From Actinospica durhamensis (GTDB lineage: Bacteria; Actinomycetota; Actinomycetes; Streptomycetales; Catenulisporaceae), in NCBI RefSeq assembly GCF_018139695.1, contig NZ_JAGSOG010000063.1, forward strand, positions 1-35,739: 35,739 nt of DNA. Direction: 5' to 3'. Below, in pieces: positions 1 through 8,596 of the stretch. The translations under genes and the position numbers were made by a program. How positions within the stretch are numbered: the stretch's first letter is position 1; every line of letters begins with the position of its first letter. The notes beneath the pieces are model-generated. The model was not told the DNA's origin and made no database searches. It saw nothing but the letters and a program-made list of their open reading frames with translations.

Positions 1-1
1 G

Positions 2-166
2 CCCGCCCAGGAGAACGGCAACTACAGCGGTGCCTCCGACTACCACGCCTACGTCGTGCGCAGCGGGAACCTCATCGACATCGTCTATCTCGCCGGCGGG
101 GCAGTGGTCGACGACTCCAGCCACGACGCCGCCGAGCTCGCCACCATGATCGGCGCGCTGGGTTGA
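2..166 (+). CDS. C-terminal end of an unidentified, probably secreted or membrane-anchored protein (5' truncated by window)
   Basis: The frame is open from base 2 to a TGA at 164-166 and gives 54 residues, so only the C-terminus is visible. It contains SDYHAYVVRSGNLIDIVYLAG followed by an acidic stretch and a closing helix (AAELATMIGALG). The pattern of a charged turn, a hydrophobic beta strand and a terminal helix resembles the C-termini of the four membrane proteins encoded at 4427-8579 on the other strand, for example THGDLVVEFWVSS at 6288-7241. I infer a possible relative from this short similarity only. No catalytic motif is visible and no function is assigned. It is followed by the gatC operon 140 bases downstream. 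Confidence 0.6.
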   Translation, partial: PAQENGNYSGASDYHAYVVRSGNLIDIVYLAGGAVVDDSSHDAAELATMIGALG

Positions 167-305
167 GATTCGGCCGGGGACGTGGCGGAGCGCGTCGCGC
201 GCCGGTGAAAAGCGGGACTGCTCCCCTTCCACCCGCATTAGGATGGAGCGGTCCGACCCGGCCGCGGTGCGCCCGCGCAGCCCACCCGAGCAGAAAGCAG
301 GACCG

Positions 306-614
306 ATGTCCGCGATCACCCGCGAGGAGGTGGCCCACCTCGCCCGGCTGTCCCGGCTGGCGCTCGGCGAGGCCGAACTCGACCACTTCGCCGAGCAGCT
401 CGACGCGATCGTCGGCGCGGTCGCGCGGGTCAGCGAGCTGCCGACCGACGACGTGCCGCCCACCTCGCACGCCCAGCCGCTGACGAACGTCTTCCGGGCC
501 GACGTGGTGCGTCCGGCCGGCACGCCGGTGCTCGAGCGCGCCGAGGTCCTCGCGCAGGCCCCCGCCGCCGAGGACGACCGCTTCCGCGTTCCGCGCATCC
601 TGGGTGAGGACTGA
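306..614 (+). CDS. gatC: Glu-tRNA(Gln)/Asp-tRNA(Asn) amidotransferase subunit C
   Basis: This 102-residue protein is the small subunit of the GatCAB amidotransferase, which wraps around the GatA-GatB interface and stabilises it. The N-terminus MSAITREEVAHLARLSRLAL and the following LDAIVGAVARVSEL helix are typical of GatC, as is the C-terminal DDRFRVPRILGED. The length is normal for the family. ATG 306 is preferred over the in-frame ATG at 243 because an AAAGCAGGA ribosome binding site lies just before it and family homology begins there. A candidate -10 box, TAGGAT at 239-244, overlaps the upstream ATG and would give a leader of about 55 bases. Its -35 is poor. The gene is first in gatC-gatA-orf-gatB and ends 3 bases before gatA. 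Confidence 0.95.
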   Translation: MSAITREEVAHLARLSRLALGEAELDHFAEQLDAIVGAVARVSELPTDDVPPTSHAQPLTNVFRADVVRPAGTPVLERAEVLAQAPAAEDDRFRVPRILGED

Positions 615-617
615 GCG

Positions 618-2123
618 ATGACCACCGATCTGACCCGGCGCACCGCCGCCGAACTCGCCTCCTCGATCGCCTCCGGCGAGGTCTCCGCGGTCGAGGTGAC
701 CCAGGCTCACCTCGACCGGATCGCCAAGGTGGACGAGAAGGTGCACGCCTTCCTGCACGTCGACGCCGAGGGCGCGCTCGGCGCCGCCCGGGCCGTGGAC
801 GCCAAGCGGGCCAAGGGCGAGCGGCTCGGCCCGCTGGCCGGCGTGCCGCTCGCGCTCAAGGACCTGTTCACCACCCGCGGCCTGCCTACCACCTGCGGCT
901 CGAAGATCCTCGAGGGCTGGCTCCCGCCGTACGACGCCACCGTCACCCGCCGCCTGCGCGAGGCCGACGTGGTGATCCTGGGCAAGTCCAACATGGACGA
1001 GTTCGCGATGGGCTCGTCCACCGAGAACTCGGCCTACGGCCCGACCCGCAACCCGTGGGACCTCGAGCGCATCCCCGGCGGCTCCGGCGGCGGCTCGGCC
1101 GCGGCGCTGGCCTCCTACGAGTCCCCGCTGGCCATCGGCACCGACACCGGCGGCTCGATCCGCCAGCCCGGCGCCGTCACCGGCACCGTGGGCGTCAAGC
1201 CCACCTACGGCGGCGTCTCGCGCTACGGCATGGTGGCCTTCTCCTCCTCGCTCGACCAGGGCGGCCCGTGCGCCCGCACGGTGCTCGACGCGGCCCTGCT
1301 GCACGAGGTCATCGCCGGACACGACCCGCTGGACTCCACCTCCATCGACGCCCCGGTTCCAGGTGTGGTCGAGGCGGCCAGGGCCGGGGTGCGCGACGGT
1401 ATCAAGGGCTTGCGTGTCGGCGTGGTCAAGCAGTTCGCCGGCGAGGGCTACCAGGCCGGGGTGATGCAGCGCTTCGAGGAGTCGGTGGCGCTGCTGCGCG
1501 AGCTCGGCGCCGAAGTGGTCGAGGTGGACTGCCCGTCCTTCGACTACGCGCTGCCCGCCTACTACCTGATCGCCCCGAGCGAGTGCTCCTCGAACCTGGC
1601 CAGGTTCGACGCCATGCGCTACGGCCTGCGGGCCGGGGACGACGGGAACCACAGCGCCGAGGAGGTCACCGCGCTCACCCGCGAGGCCGGGTTCGGCCCC
1701 GAGGTCAAGCGCCGGATCATGCTGGGCACCTACGCCCTGTCCTCCGGCTACTACGACGCCTACTACGGCCAGGCGCAGAAGGTGCGGACGCTGATCACCC
1801 GCGACTTCGACGCCGCCTTCGGCCGGGTCGACGTCATGGTCTCGCCGACCACCCCCACCACCGCCTTCAAGATCGGCGAGCGCGCCGACGACCCGATGGC
1901 GATGTACCTGGCCGACCTGTGCACGATTCCGACGAACCTGGCCGGAAACGCCGGGATGTCGCTGCCGTGCGGCCTCGCCCCCGAGGACGGGCTGCCGGTG
2001 GGCCTGCAGATCCTGGCGCCCGCGATGGCCGACGACCGGCTCTACCGCGTGGGCGCCGCACTCGAGGCCGCGTTGCTGCAACAGTGGGGCCGACCGCTGC
2101 TGGACGCGGTCCCGGCCCTGTAG
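618..2123 (+). CDS. gatA: Glu-tRNA(Gln)/Asp-tRNA(Asn) amidotransferase subunit A (glutaminase)
   Basis: GatA (501 residues) hydrolyses glutamine and channels ammonia to GatB for amidation of mischarged Glu-tRNA(Gln) or Asp-tRNA(Asn). The amidase-signature Ser-cisSer-Lys triad is visible: Lys81 in PLALKDLF, Ser156 in [10 protein letters not shown] and Ser180 in [10 protein letters not shown]. The 24-residue spacing between the two serines is the family value. The usual GGSSGGS is GGSGGGS here; the cis-Ser is retained. The length is typical. ATG 618 lies 3 bases after the gatC stop, so the genes are probably translationally coupled. The substrate is tRNA-Gln at least, since gltX and tRNA-Gln lie in the same window. 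Confidence 0.97.
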   Translation: MTTDLTRRTAAELASSIASGEVSAVEVTQAHLDRIAKVDEKVHAFLHVDAEGALGAARAVDAKRAKGERLGPLAGVPLALKDLFTTRGLPTTCGSKILEGWLPPYDATVTRRLREADVVILGKSNMDEFAMGSSTENSAYGPTRNPWDLERIPGGSGGGSAAALASYESPLAIGTDTGGSIRQPGAVTGTVGVKPTYGGVSRYGMVAFSSSLDQGGPCARTVLDAALLHEVIAGHDPLDSTSIDAPVPGVVEAARAGVRDGIKGLRVGVVKQFAGEGYQAGVMQRFEESVALLRELGAEVVEVDCPSFDYALPAYYLIAPSECSSNLARFDAMRYGLRAGDDGNHSAEEVTALTREAGFGPEVKRRIMLGTYALSSGYYDAYYGQAQKVRTLITRDFDAAFGRVDVMVSPTTPTTAFKIGERADDPMAMYLADLCTIPTNLAGNAGMSLPCGLAPEDGLPVGLQILAPAMADDRLYRVGAALEAALLQQWGRPLLDAVPAL

Positions 2124-2182
2124 GCCGCAGGAGTCCGCCGGGCGGGGCGAGCGCCCCGCCCGCACGAGAAGGGCACACGGGT

Positions 2183-2458
2183 ATGGGCATGCTCAGCCGG
2201 GGCAAGAAGGACCAGTCGCTGGTCAGGCTCCCCAGGGGCAAGGTCGGCCGGATGGTGTTCGCCGGCGGCCAGGTCGCCGCCGCGGCCGCCGCCTGGCGCG
2301 CGGTCAAGGACGCCAAGGCCAAGGGCGACCGGCTCGCCGTGCTGCACGGCGCGCTCACCGGCGCCGTGGTGCTGCTGACCCTGGCCGTGGCCCTGCGCAC
2401 CGTACACGAGGAAGAACAGACGGTCGAGGGCGAGATCGTCGACCCGTCGACCCCTTGA
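2183..2458 (+). CDS. Small conserved-looking membrane protein between gatA and gatB
   Basis: A 91-residue protein starts at ATG 2183 with a GAGAAGGG ribosome binding site. A basic N-terminus ([20 protein letters not shown]) is followed by an alanine-rich helix at about residues 26-46 and one clear hydrophobic segment at about 54-72 ([18 protein letters not shown]). The tail is acidic ([17 protein letters not shown]). It fits a single-pass membrane protein with a cytoplasmic basic N-terminus. No enzymatic motif is visible. From memory, Streptomyces also carries a small hypothetical gene between gatA and gatB, so the position appears conserved, but I cannot name the family or a role. A link to the amidotransferase rests on position only. 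Confidence 0.8.
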   Translation: MGMLSRGKKDQSLVRLPRGKVGRMVFAGGQVAAAAAAWRAVKDAKAKGDRLAVLHGALTGAVVLLTLAVALRTVHEEEQTVEGEIVDPSTP

Positions 2459-2495
2459 GCTTGACCCTGACTGCGTTGAAGGAGCGAAACATCTG

Positions 2496-3998
2496 ATGAC
2501 CGCGACCACCGAGGAGCTGATGGACCTCGAGGAGGCGCTCGCCCGGTTCGATCCGGTGATGGGCCTCGAGGTACACGTCGAGCTGGGTACGAACACGAAG
2601 ATGTTCTGCTCCTGCCCGACCGAGTTCGGCGCCGAGCCCAACACCCAGGTCTGCCCCACCTGCCTGGGGCTGCCCGGCGCGCTGCCGGTGGTCAACGAGA
2701 TCGGGGTGGAGTCCGCGATCCGCATCGGCCTCGCGCTCAACTGCGAGATCGCCGAGTGGTGCCGGTTCGCGCGGAAGAACTACTTCTACCCGGACATGCC
2801 GAAGAACTTCCAGACCTCGCAGTACGACGAGCCGATCGCGTACAACGGGTACCTGGACGTCGAGGTGGACGGGCGGACCTTCCGGATCGAGATCGAGCGC
2901 GCGCACATGGAGGAGGACACCGGCAAGTCCACCCACGTGGGCGGGGCGACCGGGCGCATCCACGGCGCGGACTACTCGCTGGTGGACTACAACCGGGCCG
3001 GCATCCCGCTGATCGAGATCGTGACCAGGCCGATCGAGGTCCCGGGGCACCTGTCCGCGGCGGTGGCCCGCGCGTACGTGGCCGAACTGCGGGACCTGAT
3101 CGTCGCGCTCGGCGTCTCCGAGGCGCGGATGGAGCGCGGCCAGATGCGGGCCGACGTGAACCTCTCGCTCAAGCCCACCGGCGCCAAGAAGCTCGGCACC
3201 CGGTCCGAGACCAAGAACGTCAACTCCCTGCGCTCGATCGAGCGCGCGGCCCGGTTCGAGATCCAGCGGCACGCCGCGGTGCTCGCCTCGGGCGGGACGA
3301 TCGTGCAGGAGACCCGGCACTTCCACGAGGACAAGGGCACCACCACCTCGGGCCGGGTGAAGGAGGAGGCGGAGGACTACCGCTACTTCCCCGAGCCCGA
3401 CCTGGTCCCGATCGCCCCGTCCCGGGAGTGGGTGGAGCAGCTGCGCGCGACCCTGCCGGAGCTGCCCGGAGCGCGGCGCAAGCGGCTGGCCGCGGACTGG
3501 GAGATCTCCGAGTTCGAGATGCAGTCGGTGGTCAACGCGGGCGCCCTCGACCTGATCGAGGCGACCGTGGCGGCCGGCGCGGACGCCGCCTCGGCCCGCA
3601 AGTGGTGGCTGGGCGAGCTGGCCCGCGCGGCGAACGAGCAGGCGGTGGAGCTGGCCGAGCTGCCGATCACCCCGGCGCACGTGGCCCGGATCGTGGTGCT
3701 GGTCGCGGCCGGCGAGCTCAGCGACAAGCTGGCCCGCCAGGTCATCGAGGGCGTGCTCGCGGGCGAGGGCGACCCGGACGCGGTGGTCGCGGCCCGCGGC
3801 CTGAAGGTGGTCTCGGACGACGGCGCCCTGCTCGCCGCGATCGACGAGGCGATCGCCGCGAACCCGGCCGTGGCCGAGAAGATCCGCGGCGGCAACCACG
3901 CCGCGGCCGGCGTGATCATCGGCGCGGTGATGAAGGCGACCAAGGGCCAGGCCGACGCGGCCAAGGTCAAGGAGCTGACGCTCTCCCGGCTGGCCTGA
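2496..3998 (+). CDS. gatB: Glu-tRNA(Gln)/Asp-tRNA(Asn) amidotransferase subunit B
   Basis: GatB (500 residues) binds the mischarged tRNA, activates its side-chain carboxylate with ATP and amidates it with ammonia from GatA. The N-terminal catalytic region carries GLEVHVEL, a cysteine-rich zinc-type segment (FCSCPTEFG, then CPTCLGLPG), [19 protein letters not shown] and MRADVNLSL. The C-terminal 150 residues form the helical, YqeY-like tRNA-binding part, ending in [25 protein letters not shown] 2496 has a GAAGGAG site 12 bases upstream. The gene closes the gat operon, with a strong terminator within 10 bases of the stop. The length is slightly above the usual 475-480 because of a short N-terminal extension. 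Confidence 0.97.
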   Translation: MTATTEELMDLEEALARFDPVMGLEVHVELGTNTKMFCSCPTEFGAEPNTQVCPTCLGLPGALPVVNEIGVESAIRIGLALNCEIAEWCRFARKNYFYPDMPKNFQTSQYDEPIAYNGYLDVEVDGRTFRIEIERAHMEEDTGKSTHVGGATGRIHGADYSLVDYNRAGIPLIEIVTRPIEVPGHLSAAVARAYVAELRDLIVALGVSEARMERGQMRADVNLSLKPTGAKKLGTRSETKNVNSLRSIERAARFEIQRHAAVLASGGTIVQETRHFHEDKGTTTSGRVKEEAEDYRYFPEPDLVPIAPSREWVEQLRATLPELPGARRKRLAADWEISEFEMQSVVNAGALDLIEATVAAGADAASARKWWLGELARAANEQAVELAELPITPAHVARIVVLVAAGELSDKLARQVIEGVLAGEGDPDAVVAARGLKVVSDDGALLAAIDEAIAANPAVAEKIRGGNHAAAGVIIGAVMKATKGQADAAKVKELTLSRLA

Positions 3999-4006
3999 GC
4001 CGGACG

Positions 4007-4060
4007 CGCGCGGCGGGCGGAACGGGCGGCTCACAGCCCCCGTCCCGCCCGCCGCGCGTT
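4007..4060 (+). terminator. Terminator after gatB
   Basis: A perfect 14-bp stem pairs 4007-4020 (CGCGCGGCGGGCGG) with 4045-4058, with a further inner pairing of 4022-4026 with 4039-4043. It is followed by TTT. It starts 8 bases after the gatB stop. The minus-strand genes end at 4113, so it could serve both directions. Confidence 0.85.
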
Positions 4061-4112
4061 TGCACCCGGTGGGGACCCGGCCCTGGATCTGCTCTGGGAC
4101 CTGTTCTGGGAC

Positions 4113-4399
4113 CTACTCGAGCGGGCTCGGACCGCCGGCCAGTCCGACCGTGACCAGTTGAGCGCTGCTCGGATGCCGCAGATCGGCGAACAGCACGGCG
4201 AATTCGCCTTCGAGCTGCGCGGTCCGCGCGGACTGCTGAGCCACCGTCACCGCGACGTGGCCGCCGCCGATCAGCTCGACCGCGGTCAGCGCCGCGCACA
4301 CCTCGACGGCGAGGGGACCACGCCGGTGGCCGCCGGCGTCCTCGGCGTCGCCCCCGCGTCCGTGGACTGCGCGGGGGCGACGGTTTCGGCATTCGTCAC
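4113..4399 (-). pseudogene. Small gene split by an apparent 1-base frameshift, last in the membrane-protein operon
   Basis: A GTG at 4399 has an ideal AAGGAGG ribosome binding site 10 bases upstream and sits 27 bases after the preceding gene. Its frame reads VTNAETVAPAQSTDAGATPR and on to GVVP, then runs into a TGA at 4286-4288 after 37 codons. In the -1 frame a coding-like stretch of 66 codons continues to the TAG at 4113: LAVEVCAALTAVELIGGG, then HVAVTVAQQSARTAQLEG and onward to GGPSPLE. The two halves join cleanly at the C run of the minus strand (GGGG at 4313-4316); one extra C would give a continuous 95-residue protein. The result is either a real disruption, a sequencing or assembly error in a homopolymer, or, less likely, ribosomal slippage. 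The restored product has no TM segment. Its strand-helix end (VELIGGGHVAVTVA) loosely resembles the C-termini of the upstream gene products. Confidence 0.6.
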
Positions 4400-4426
4400 C
4401 GGCGGCACACCTCCTTGTGCGTCGAA

Positions 4427-5506
4427 CTACTCCAACAGCTCCGTCTGCAGGCTGAACTCCTGCCTGAACGGGGCGATGCCCACCGAACTCGGTGCCGTGT
4501 AGACGATTTCCAGCACCGTGTCGCGCACCGACGCGATCCCGTACCAGGTGTTCGTCGACCCGTGCGAGACCTTGAAGTAGGTCAGGATCTGGTCGTCGAG
4601 CGCGAGCGTCGTCGTCGCGGCGCCGGTGGGCACGCCGGTCATCTCGGCCAGCGTGGTCTCGGCCGTCGAGGCGTTGGCCTGGCTGCTGAACTGGAGCAGG
4701 TAGATCTTCGTCTCCGCGCCGTCAGAGGTCTTCCACGACTCGGCCGCGGTGTGCCGCCAGCCGTACTGGCCGAAGTCCATCCGCGCCGAGTCCGCGACCG
4801 TCAGCTTGAGCGAGTCGCTCTGGGAGAGCCAGCCGTCGGTCAGCGTCACCGCGTGGTCCGAGACCGCGCCCTGCGGAGCCGGAAGCAGCAGCTTCCTGAT
4901 GTCGGCCAGGTGCCGCCCGGCCGGGTCGGCGCTCGGCACGTCCTGGCCCGCGGCCAGGGTCGGCAGCGTCAGCGGCGCGAAGACGTACCGGCCGTCCGAG
5001 GCGGTCTGCAGACCCGGCAGATCGGTACGCCGCGGCGCCATCACCGCGAAGGCGCACCCCGCGCCGACCGCCGCCGCGGTCACCACCGCGCCGATCCAGC
5101 GCCACGGCACCGGCCGCTTCGGCTTGGGCTCGACCGCGGGCCAGGCACCCCAGGCCGGAACCGGGAAGGCGCCGGTGCCCTGCGCGCCCATGCCCTGCGC
5201 GCCGAACGGGGGTACCCCGGCCGGCGGAGCCTGCGGCTGGAGAGCCTCGGCCTGGAGAACCTCGGCCTGGGCGGTCTGCGTCAGCGGGGAATCCGTCTGG
5301 ACGCTCTCCTCCTGGAAGGTCTCCGCCGCGGGCACCGAGGCCTGCTGGGGCACCTGCGGCACCTCGGCATCCCGCTGCGCCACCCCGGTCGATTCCGGTG
5401 CCACGGCGGGCTGCTGGTCCGTCGCGGCGTCCCGCTGCTGCGGATTCCCGTCCTGCTGCGGTGTCTCAGCCGCCGCCGGCGCCGCGAACTCCTCCTGCTC
5501 AGGCAT
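4427..5506 (-). CDS. Single-pass membrane protein, member of the local LPxPxG family (fourth gene of operon)
   Basis: This 359-residue protein has a long cytoplasmic low-complexity region rich in Gln, Ala, Pro and Glu (residues 1-125) and the motif EPKPKRP at 126-132. One TM helix follows at about 137-157, then an extracytoplasmic domain of about 200 residues. Just inside that domain is ADIRKLLLPAPQG (201-213), which aligns with GDLTKLLMPTPSG, GDLRFFLLPPPDG and GSLFAYLLPLPSTY in the other three genes. The end contains the strand YGIASVRDTVLEIVY. ATG 5506 overlaps the stop of the upstream gene by 8 bases, implying translational coupling. It is not recognised as a named family. An outward-facing sensing or cell-wall domain is only a guess. 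Confidence 0.85.
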   Translation of the reverse strand: MPEQEEFAAPAAAETPQQDGNPQQRDAATDQQPAVAPESTGVAQRDAEVPQVPQQASVPAAETFQEESVQTDSPLTQTAQAEVLQAEALQPQAPPAGVPPFGAQGMGAQGTGAFPVPAWGAWPAVEPKPKRPVPWRWIGAVVTAAAVGAGCAFAVMAPRRTDLPGLQTASDGRYVFAPLTLPTLAAGQDVPSADPAGRHLADIRKLLLPAPQGAVSDHAVTLTDGWLSQSDSLKLTVADSARMDFGQYGWRHTAAESWKTSDGAETKIYLLQFSSQANASTAETTLAEMTGVPTGAATTTLALDDQILTYFKVSHGSTNTWYGIASVRDTVLEIVYTAPSSVGIAPFRQEFSLQTELLE

Positions 5507-6287
5507 TCTGACCCCCAGCGGTCGACGGGCTGACGGGCGCGGTCAGCGTCTGGTTGCTCTTGAGCCGGTCCAACTGCTGCGCGAGCAGATGCACGGCGGT
5601 GTTCTGGTCCAGCGGTGCCACACCGCTGGCCTCGAGCAAGACCTCGACGTCGCCGTACGAGGCCGCGCAGACCATGCTGTCGACCTTGTCGCTGCCGAGT
5701 TCCGGCGGCAGTACGCAGACGGCCGAGCCGTATCCGGGCACGGAAGCGCCCTGCCGGAAGCCGAGGCCGTCGACGAAGCTCGCGAGCAGCTTCTCGTCCG
5801 AGCTCGCGGCCTTCGGGTCCAGCTGCATCAGCTCGAAGTCGAACTCGTCGGTGTCGGACCCGTTCACCATGGTGCGCACGGCGATGCCCTGCAGGTGCAG
5901 GTCCGCCAGCGTGCCCTCGGAATTGGTCATGTCGCTCTTGGGCAGCTTCAGCAGCTGGCCCTGGACCTGCGCGTTGACCTGAGCGGCGGAGACGTAGTCG
6001 TTGTCGCCGATCGTGCCCACCGCGGGGCCGAGCGAGTAGGTGCTCGGCAGGGGCAGCAGGTAGGCGAAGAGGGAACCGTAGTGCGAGCCGTCGGAGCGCA
6101 CCCCGGCGGTCACCGGCGCCTGGATCACGGCGAGCCGCGCCTGCGCCGAGGCGGTGGCGTCGGCCGCGGCCTGGAGCCGGTCGTGTGTCGTGTCGCGGGA
6201 GTGCACGACGCCGAAACCGATCGCGGCACCGACGACGATCGAGGCCACGGCTCCGGCGGCGAGCCTGCCGCGCATGGGGATGGACAT
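5499..6287 (-). CDS. Short single-pass membrane/secreted protein, member of the local LPxPxG family (third gene of operon)
   Basis: This 262-residue protein begins almost directly with a hydrophobic segment (residues 9-28, LAAGAVASIVVGAAIGFGVV) and has no cytoplasmic tail, unlike its three paralogues. The segment could be a signal anchor or an uncleaved signal peptide; no lipobox is present. The extracytoplasmic part carries the family motif as GSLFAYLLPLPSTY at about 71-84. Two cysteines in CVLPPELG and MVCAAS could form a disulfide. It ends with YGDVEVLLEAS followed by a helix. ATG 6287 directly abuts the stop codon of the upstream gene with no spacer. A second in-frame ATG four codons later is possible. 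No catalytic motif is visible. Confidence 0.85.
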   Translation of the reverse strand: MSIPMRGRLAAGAVASIVVGAAIGFGVVHSRDTTHDRLQAAADATASAQARLAVIQAPVTAGVRSDGSHYGSLFAYLLPLPSTYSLGPAVGTIGDNDYVSAAQVNAQVQGQLLKLPKSDMTNSEGTLADLHLQGIAVRTMVNGSDTDEFDFELMQLDPKAASSDEKLLASFVDGLGFRQGASVPGYGSAVCVLPPELGSDKVDSMVCAASYGDVEVLLEASGVAPLDQNTAVHLLAQQLDRLKSNQTLTAPVSPSTAGGQNA

Positions 6288-7241
6288 CTAGAGCCTCGCC
6301 ATCTGCTGCGTCATCAAAGCATTGATGAGCGACGGATTCGGTGTCCTGGTGTACGAGCTGACCCAGAACTCGACGACGAGATCGCCATGGGTGGCGACGG
6401 CGTAGTCGGTGTTGGCGTCGTACGCGTCCTTGTACTCGACGCCGGTGGCGTTCAGGTCGGCCGGCGTGGTCACCGGCGAGCCGTCGGCGCTGACGCCCTG
6501 CAGGAACGAGCCGGTCTGGTACTGCGGGGCGAAACGCAGGATGCGGATCTCCTCGTAGTACCCGGACTTGGTCGTCCACCCGGTGTCGGCGAGGGCGCTG
6601 ATGCCGTCGATCAGGTCCTGGGTGAAGCAGTACTTCTGGTCGTCGCACAGCGCCGCGTCGTCCACGAGGCCGATCCACTCGTGGTCCCAGGAGTCGCCGA
6701 CGCTCGCGCCGGACGGCGTGGGCATCAGCAGCTTGGTCAGGTCGCCGTCGGTCAGGGTCAGGTCGTCCTGGCTCGAGGGCAGCGGCGACGGGGCCACGCC
6801 CGCGTAGACGCCCACCGGCGCGTACGCCGGGTGCTGCGCGATCAGGGAGGGAAGCGGGGTGGGCGGCCGCGAGGACTGCACCGCGTAGCCCGTGCCGGCC
6901 CCGCCCAGGACGCCGAGGACGAGCGCCCCGACGAACAGCGAGCGACTCTTGATCCGGCGCCGGGTCTTGGGTTCGGCGGGGATCTCGGTCGGGACCCCGT
7001 CCGGTATCCCGGTCGGTATCCCGGCCGCGAACGCGGTGGGATCCCCGGGTTCGGCCGGGTTCGCGGACACGTCGGCCGCGAACTCCGACGGCGCCTCGAA
7101 CGCGACCTCGGTCACGGTTTCGGTCGCGACGTCTTCCGTCACGACCTCGGCCCCGGCGTCGGCCACGACCTCCGTCACGGTTTCGGTCGCGACCACCTCG
7201 GTCGCGATCCCGCTCTGGTTCTCGTTCTCGTTCTCGCTCAT
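6288..7241 (-). CDS. Single-pass membrane protein, member of the local LPxPxG family (second gene of operon)
   Basis: This 317-residue protein has an acidic cytoplasmic tail holding a repeated unit, VATETVTEV, at residues 17-25 and 38-46, then a Pro-rich stretch. EPKTRRRIK at about 90-98 precedes a TM helix at about 101-121 (LFVGALVLGVLGGAGTGYAV). The outer domain begins after a Pro-rich linker and carries GDLTKLLMPTPSG at 166-178. CDDQKYC holds two closely spaced cysteines that could pair. The last strand is THGDLVVEFWVSS and the last helix is NALMTQQMARL. ATG 7241 follows the upstream stop by 12 bases with a GGGGGCG ribosome binding site. Function unknown; family membership rests on the motif, architecture and gene order. 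Confidence 0.85.
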   Translation of the reverse strand: MSENENENQSGIATEVVATETVTEVVADAGAEVVTEDVATETVTEVAFEAPSEFAADVSANPAEPGDPTAFAAGIPTGIPDGVPTEIPAEPKTRRRIKSRSLFVGALVLGVLGGAGTGYAVQSSRPPTPLPSLIAQHPAYAPVGVYAGVAPSPLPSSQDDLTLTDGDLTKLLMPTPSGASVGDSWDHEWIGLVDDAALCDDQKYCFTQDLIDGISALADTGWTTKSGYYEEIRILRFAPQYQTGSFLQGVSADGSPVTTPADLNATGVEYKDAYDANTDYAVATHGDLVVEFWVSSYTRTPNPSLINALMTQQMARL

Positions 7242-7253
7242 GGTGTGCGCCCC

Positions 7254-8579
7254 CTAACCGTTCGCCAGTCGCGCGTGCTCGGCCTTGATGACCGAGGCGA
7301 GGTCCGCGGCCGTGATCGGCTGGTCGCCGTAGATGTCCACGGTGAAGAAGGTGTCGCCGTCGCGGTACGCGCCGGACACCTCGTACGAGTTGTCCGACTT
7401 CCAGCTCCAGCCCTTGGCGCCGGACTCACCGGGCACCGAGATGCTCTTGATCCCGCTGCCGGACTCGGTGTATCCGCTCAGCCAGGCCGACGCGTCGCTC
7501 GAGCCGCCGAGCCGGATCAGCTGGATGTCCACGTTCGCGCCGATGGACGAGTCCTGATACGTGCGGTCGCACGCGGACTTGAATCCCAGCTCGCGCAGGC
7601 TCGTCTTCACGTCCGAGCTGCCGCCGTAGTCGTTCACGACCTCGCTGAGGCTCTCGGTGGTGCCGTCCGGGTCGCCCTGCACGGAGCTCGAGCCGTCCGG
7701 CGGCGGGAGCAGGAAGAAGCGCAGGTCGCCGGTGTGCACGCCGTTGCTGACGTGGCCGGTGACGGTCGAGGTCGGCGTGGCGGTGGTCGGCGGCGCGGTG
7801 CTCGGCGCGGCGCTGGTGGGCGCCGGGCTCGGTGAGGCCGCCGGGGACGAGGACTCGGTGACCGGCGCGCTCGCCCCGGCCAGCCCCGCGACCTTGACCG
7901 GTCCGGGCGAGGCGATCGCGATCACGGCGAACGCGGCCACCGCGGCGAGCGCGGCGTAGCCGAGCCCGATCCCGGTGCCCAGCAGGGCCTTGTTGCGCGG
8001 CTTGGGTTCCGCGCCGAGTGCGCCGAACCCGCCTTGTGTTGATATGGATGTCACGCCGTATTCGAACCCGACTACCGGTGCGGTGCCGGGCGCGAAGTTC
8101 GGTTCTGCGCTCGGCCAGCCCTGCTGCGCCGCGGGCTGCGGCCACGGCGCGACCTGCGGCTGCGTCCCGCCCTGCGTCGTCGAATCCAGTGCGGATCCCA
8201 CCGATTCCGCGGATTCCACCGACCCCGTCGTCGGCTGCGCCACCGGCTCGAAGCCCGGCGCGGCGGCCTGCGCGACCTCGTCCTGCCGCGCACCGTCCTG
8301 CCGCGTGTGCGCCGGTGCGTTCTCGTCTGCGTGCTCGTGCGTGCGCTCGTCGGCGCGCAGATCCGCGCGCTGGTCTGTGCGCTCGTCCGCCTGTGTAGCG
8401 GACGCGTCCGTGTCCGTCGATTCGCCTGTCTCTGCTGCGGATTGTCCCGCGGGCATGGCGAATGCGGCGTTCGTCTCGGCCACCGTGTCGTCGGCGCCGG
8501 GCTCGAGGCCCGGTTCAACGTTGTCGGATGGCCGGGTGAACCCCTCCGGCTCTACGGGCGCCGACTGATCGTCGGACAC
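7254..8579 (-). CDS. Single-pass membrane protein, founder gene of the local LPxPxG-family operon
   Basis: This 441-residue protein starts at GTG 8579 behind a GGGAGGGAA ribosome binding site. Residues 1-190 are an acidic, Ala/Gln/Thr-rich cytoplasmic tail with a charged section (ADERTDQRADLRADERT at about 64-80) and EPKPRNK at 191-197. A TM helix follows at about 200-223, then a Ser/Thr/Pro linker (about 238-275) of the kind that spans the cell wall and is often glycosylated. The outer domain opens with GDLRFFLLPPPDG (284-296). Its end has GAYRDGDTFFTVDIYGD and a closing helix. It is the first gene of the operon, divergent from the diguanylate cyclase. No known domain is recognised. Confidence 0.87.
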   Translation of the reverse strand: MSDDQSAPVEPEGFTRPSDNVEPGLEPGADDTVAETNAAFAMPAGQSAAETGESTDTDASATQADERTDQRADLRADERTHEHADENAPAHTRQDGARQDEVAQAAAPGFEPVAQPTTGSVESAESVGSALDSTTQGGTQPQVAPWPQPAAQQGWPSAEPNFAPGTAPVVGFEYGVTSISTQGGFGALGAEPKPRNKALLGTGIGLGYAALAAVAAFAVIAIASPGPVKVAGLAGASAPVTESSSPAASPSPAPTSAAPSTAPPTTATPTSTVTGHVSNGVHTGDLRFFLLPPPDGSSSVQGDPDGTTESLSEVVNDYGGSSDVKTSLRELGFKSACDRTYQDSSIGANVDIQLIRLGGSSDASAWLSGYTESGSGIKSISVPGESGAKGWSWKSDNSYEVSGAYRDGDTFFTVDIYGDQPITAADLASVIKAEHARLANG

Positions 8580-8596
8580 CGTTCCCTCCCTGGCTG

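Noticed and set aside
243-305. Earlier ATG for gatC at 243
   Set aside because: It lies inside the likely -10 box, lacks a ribosome binding site and adds residues not typical of GatC.
72-2165. Very long minus-strand open frame opposite gatC and gatA, and similar long open frames opposite gatB, the diguanylate cyclase, ilvB, serA and the transporter genes
   Set aside because: High GC content leaves antisense frames open. Their Arg/Gly/His/Ala-rich products have no family features, and each lies opposite a clearly recognised gene.
4286-4320. Programmed -1 ribosomal frameshift in the small gene at the operon end
   Set aside because: The C4 run is not a canonical slippery heptamer, and no stimulating stem was identified just downstream. 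An indel or sequence error is simpler, although not excluded.
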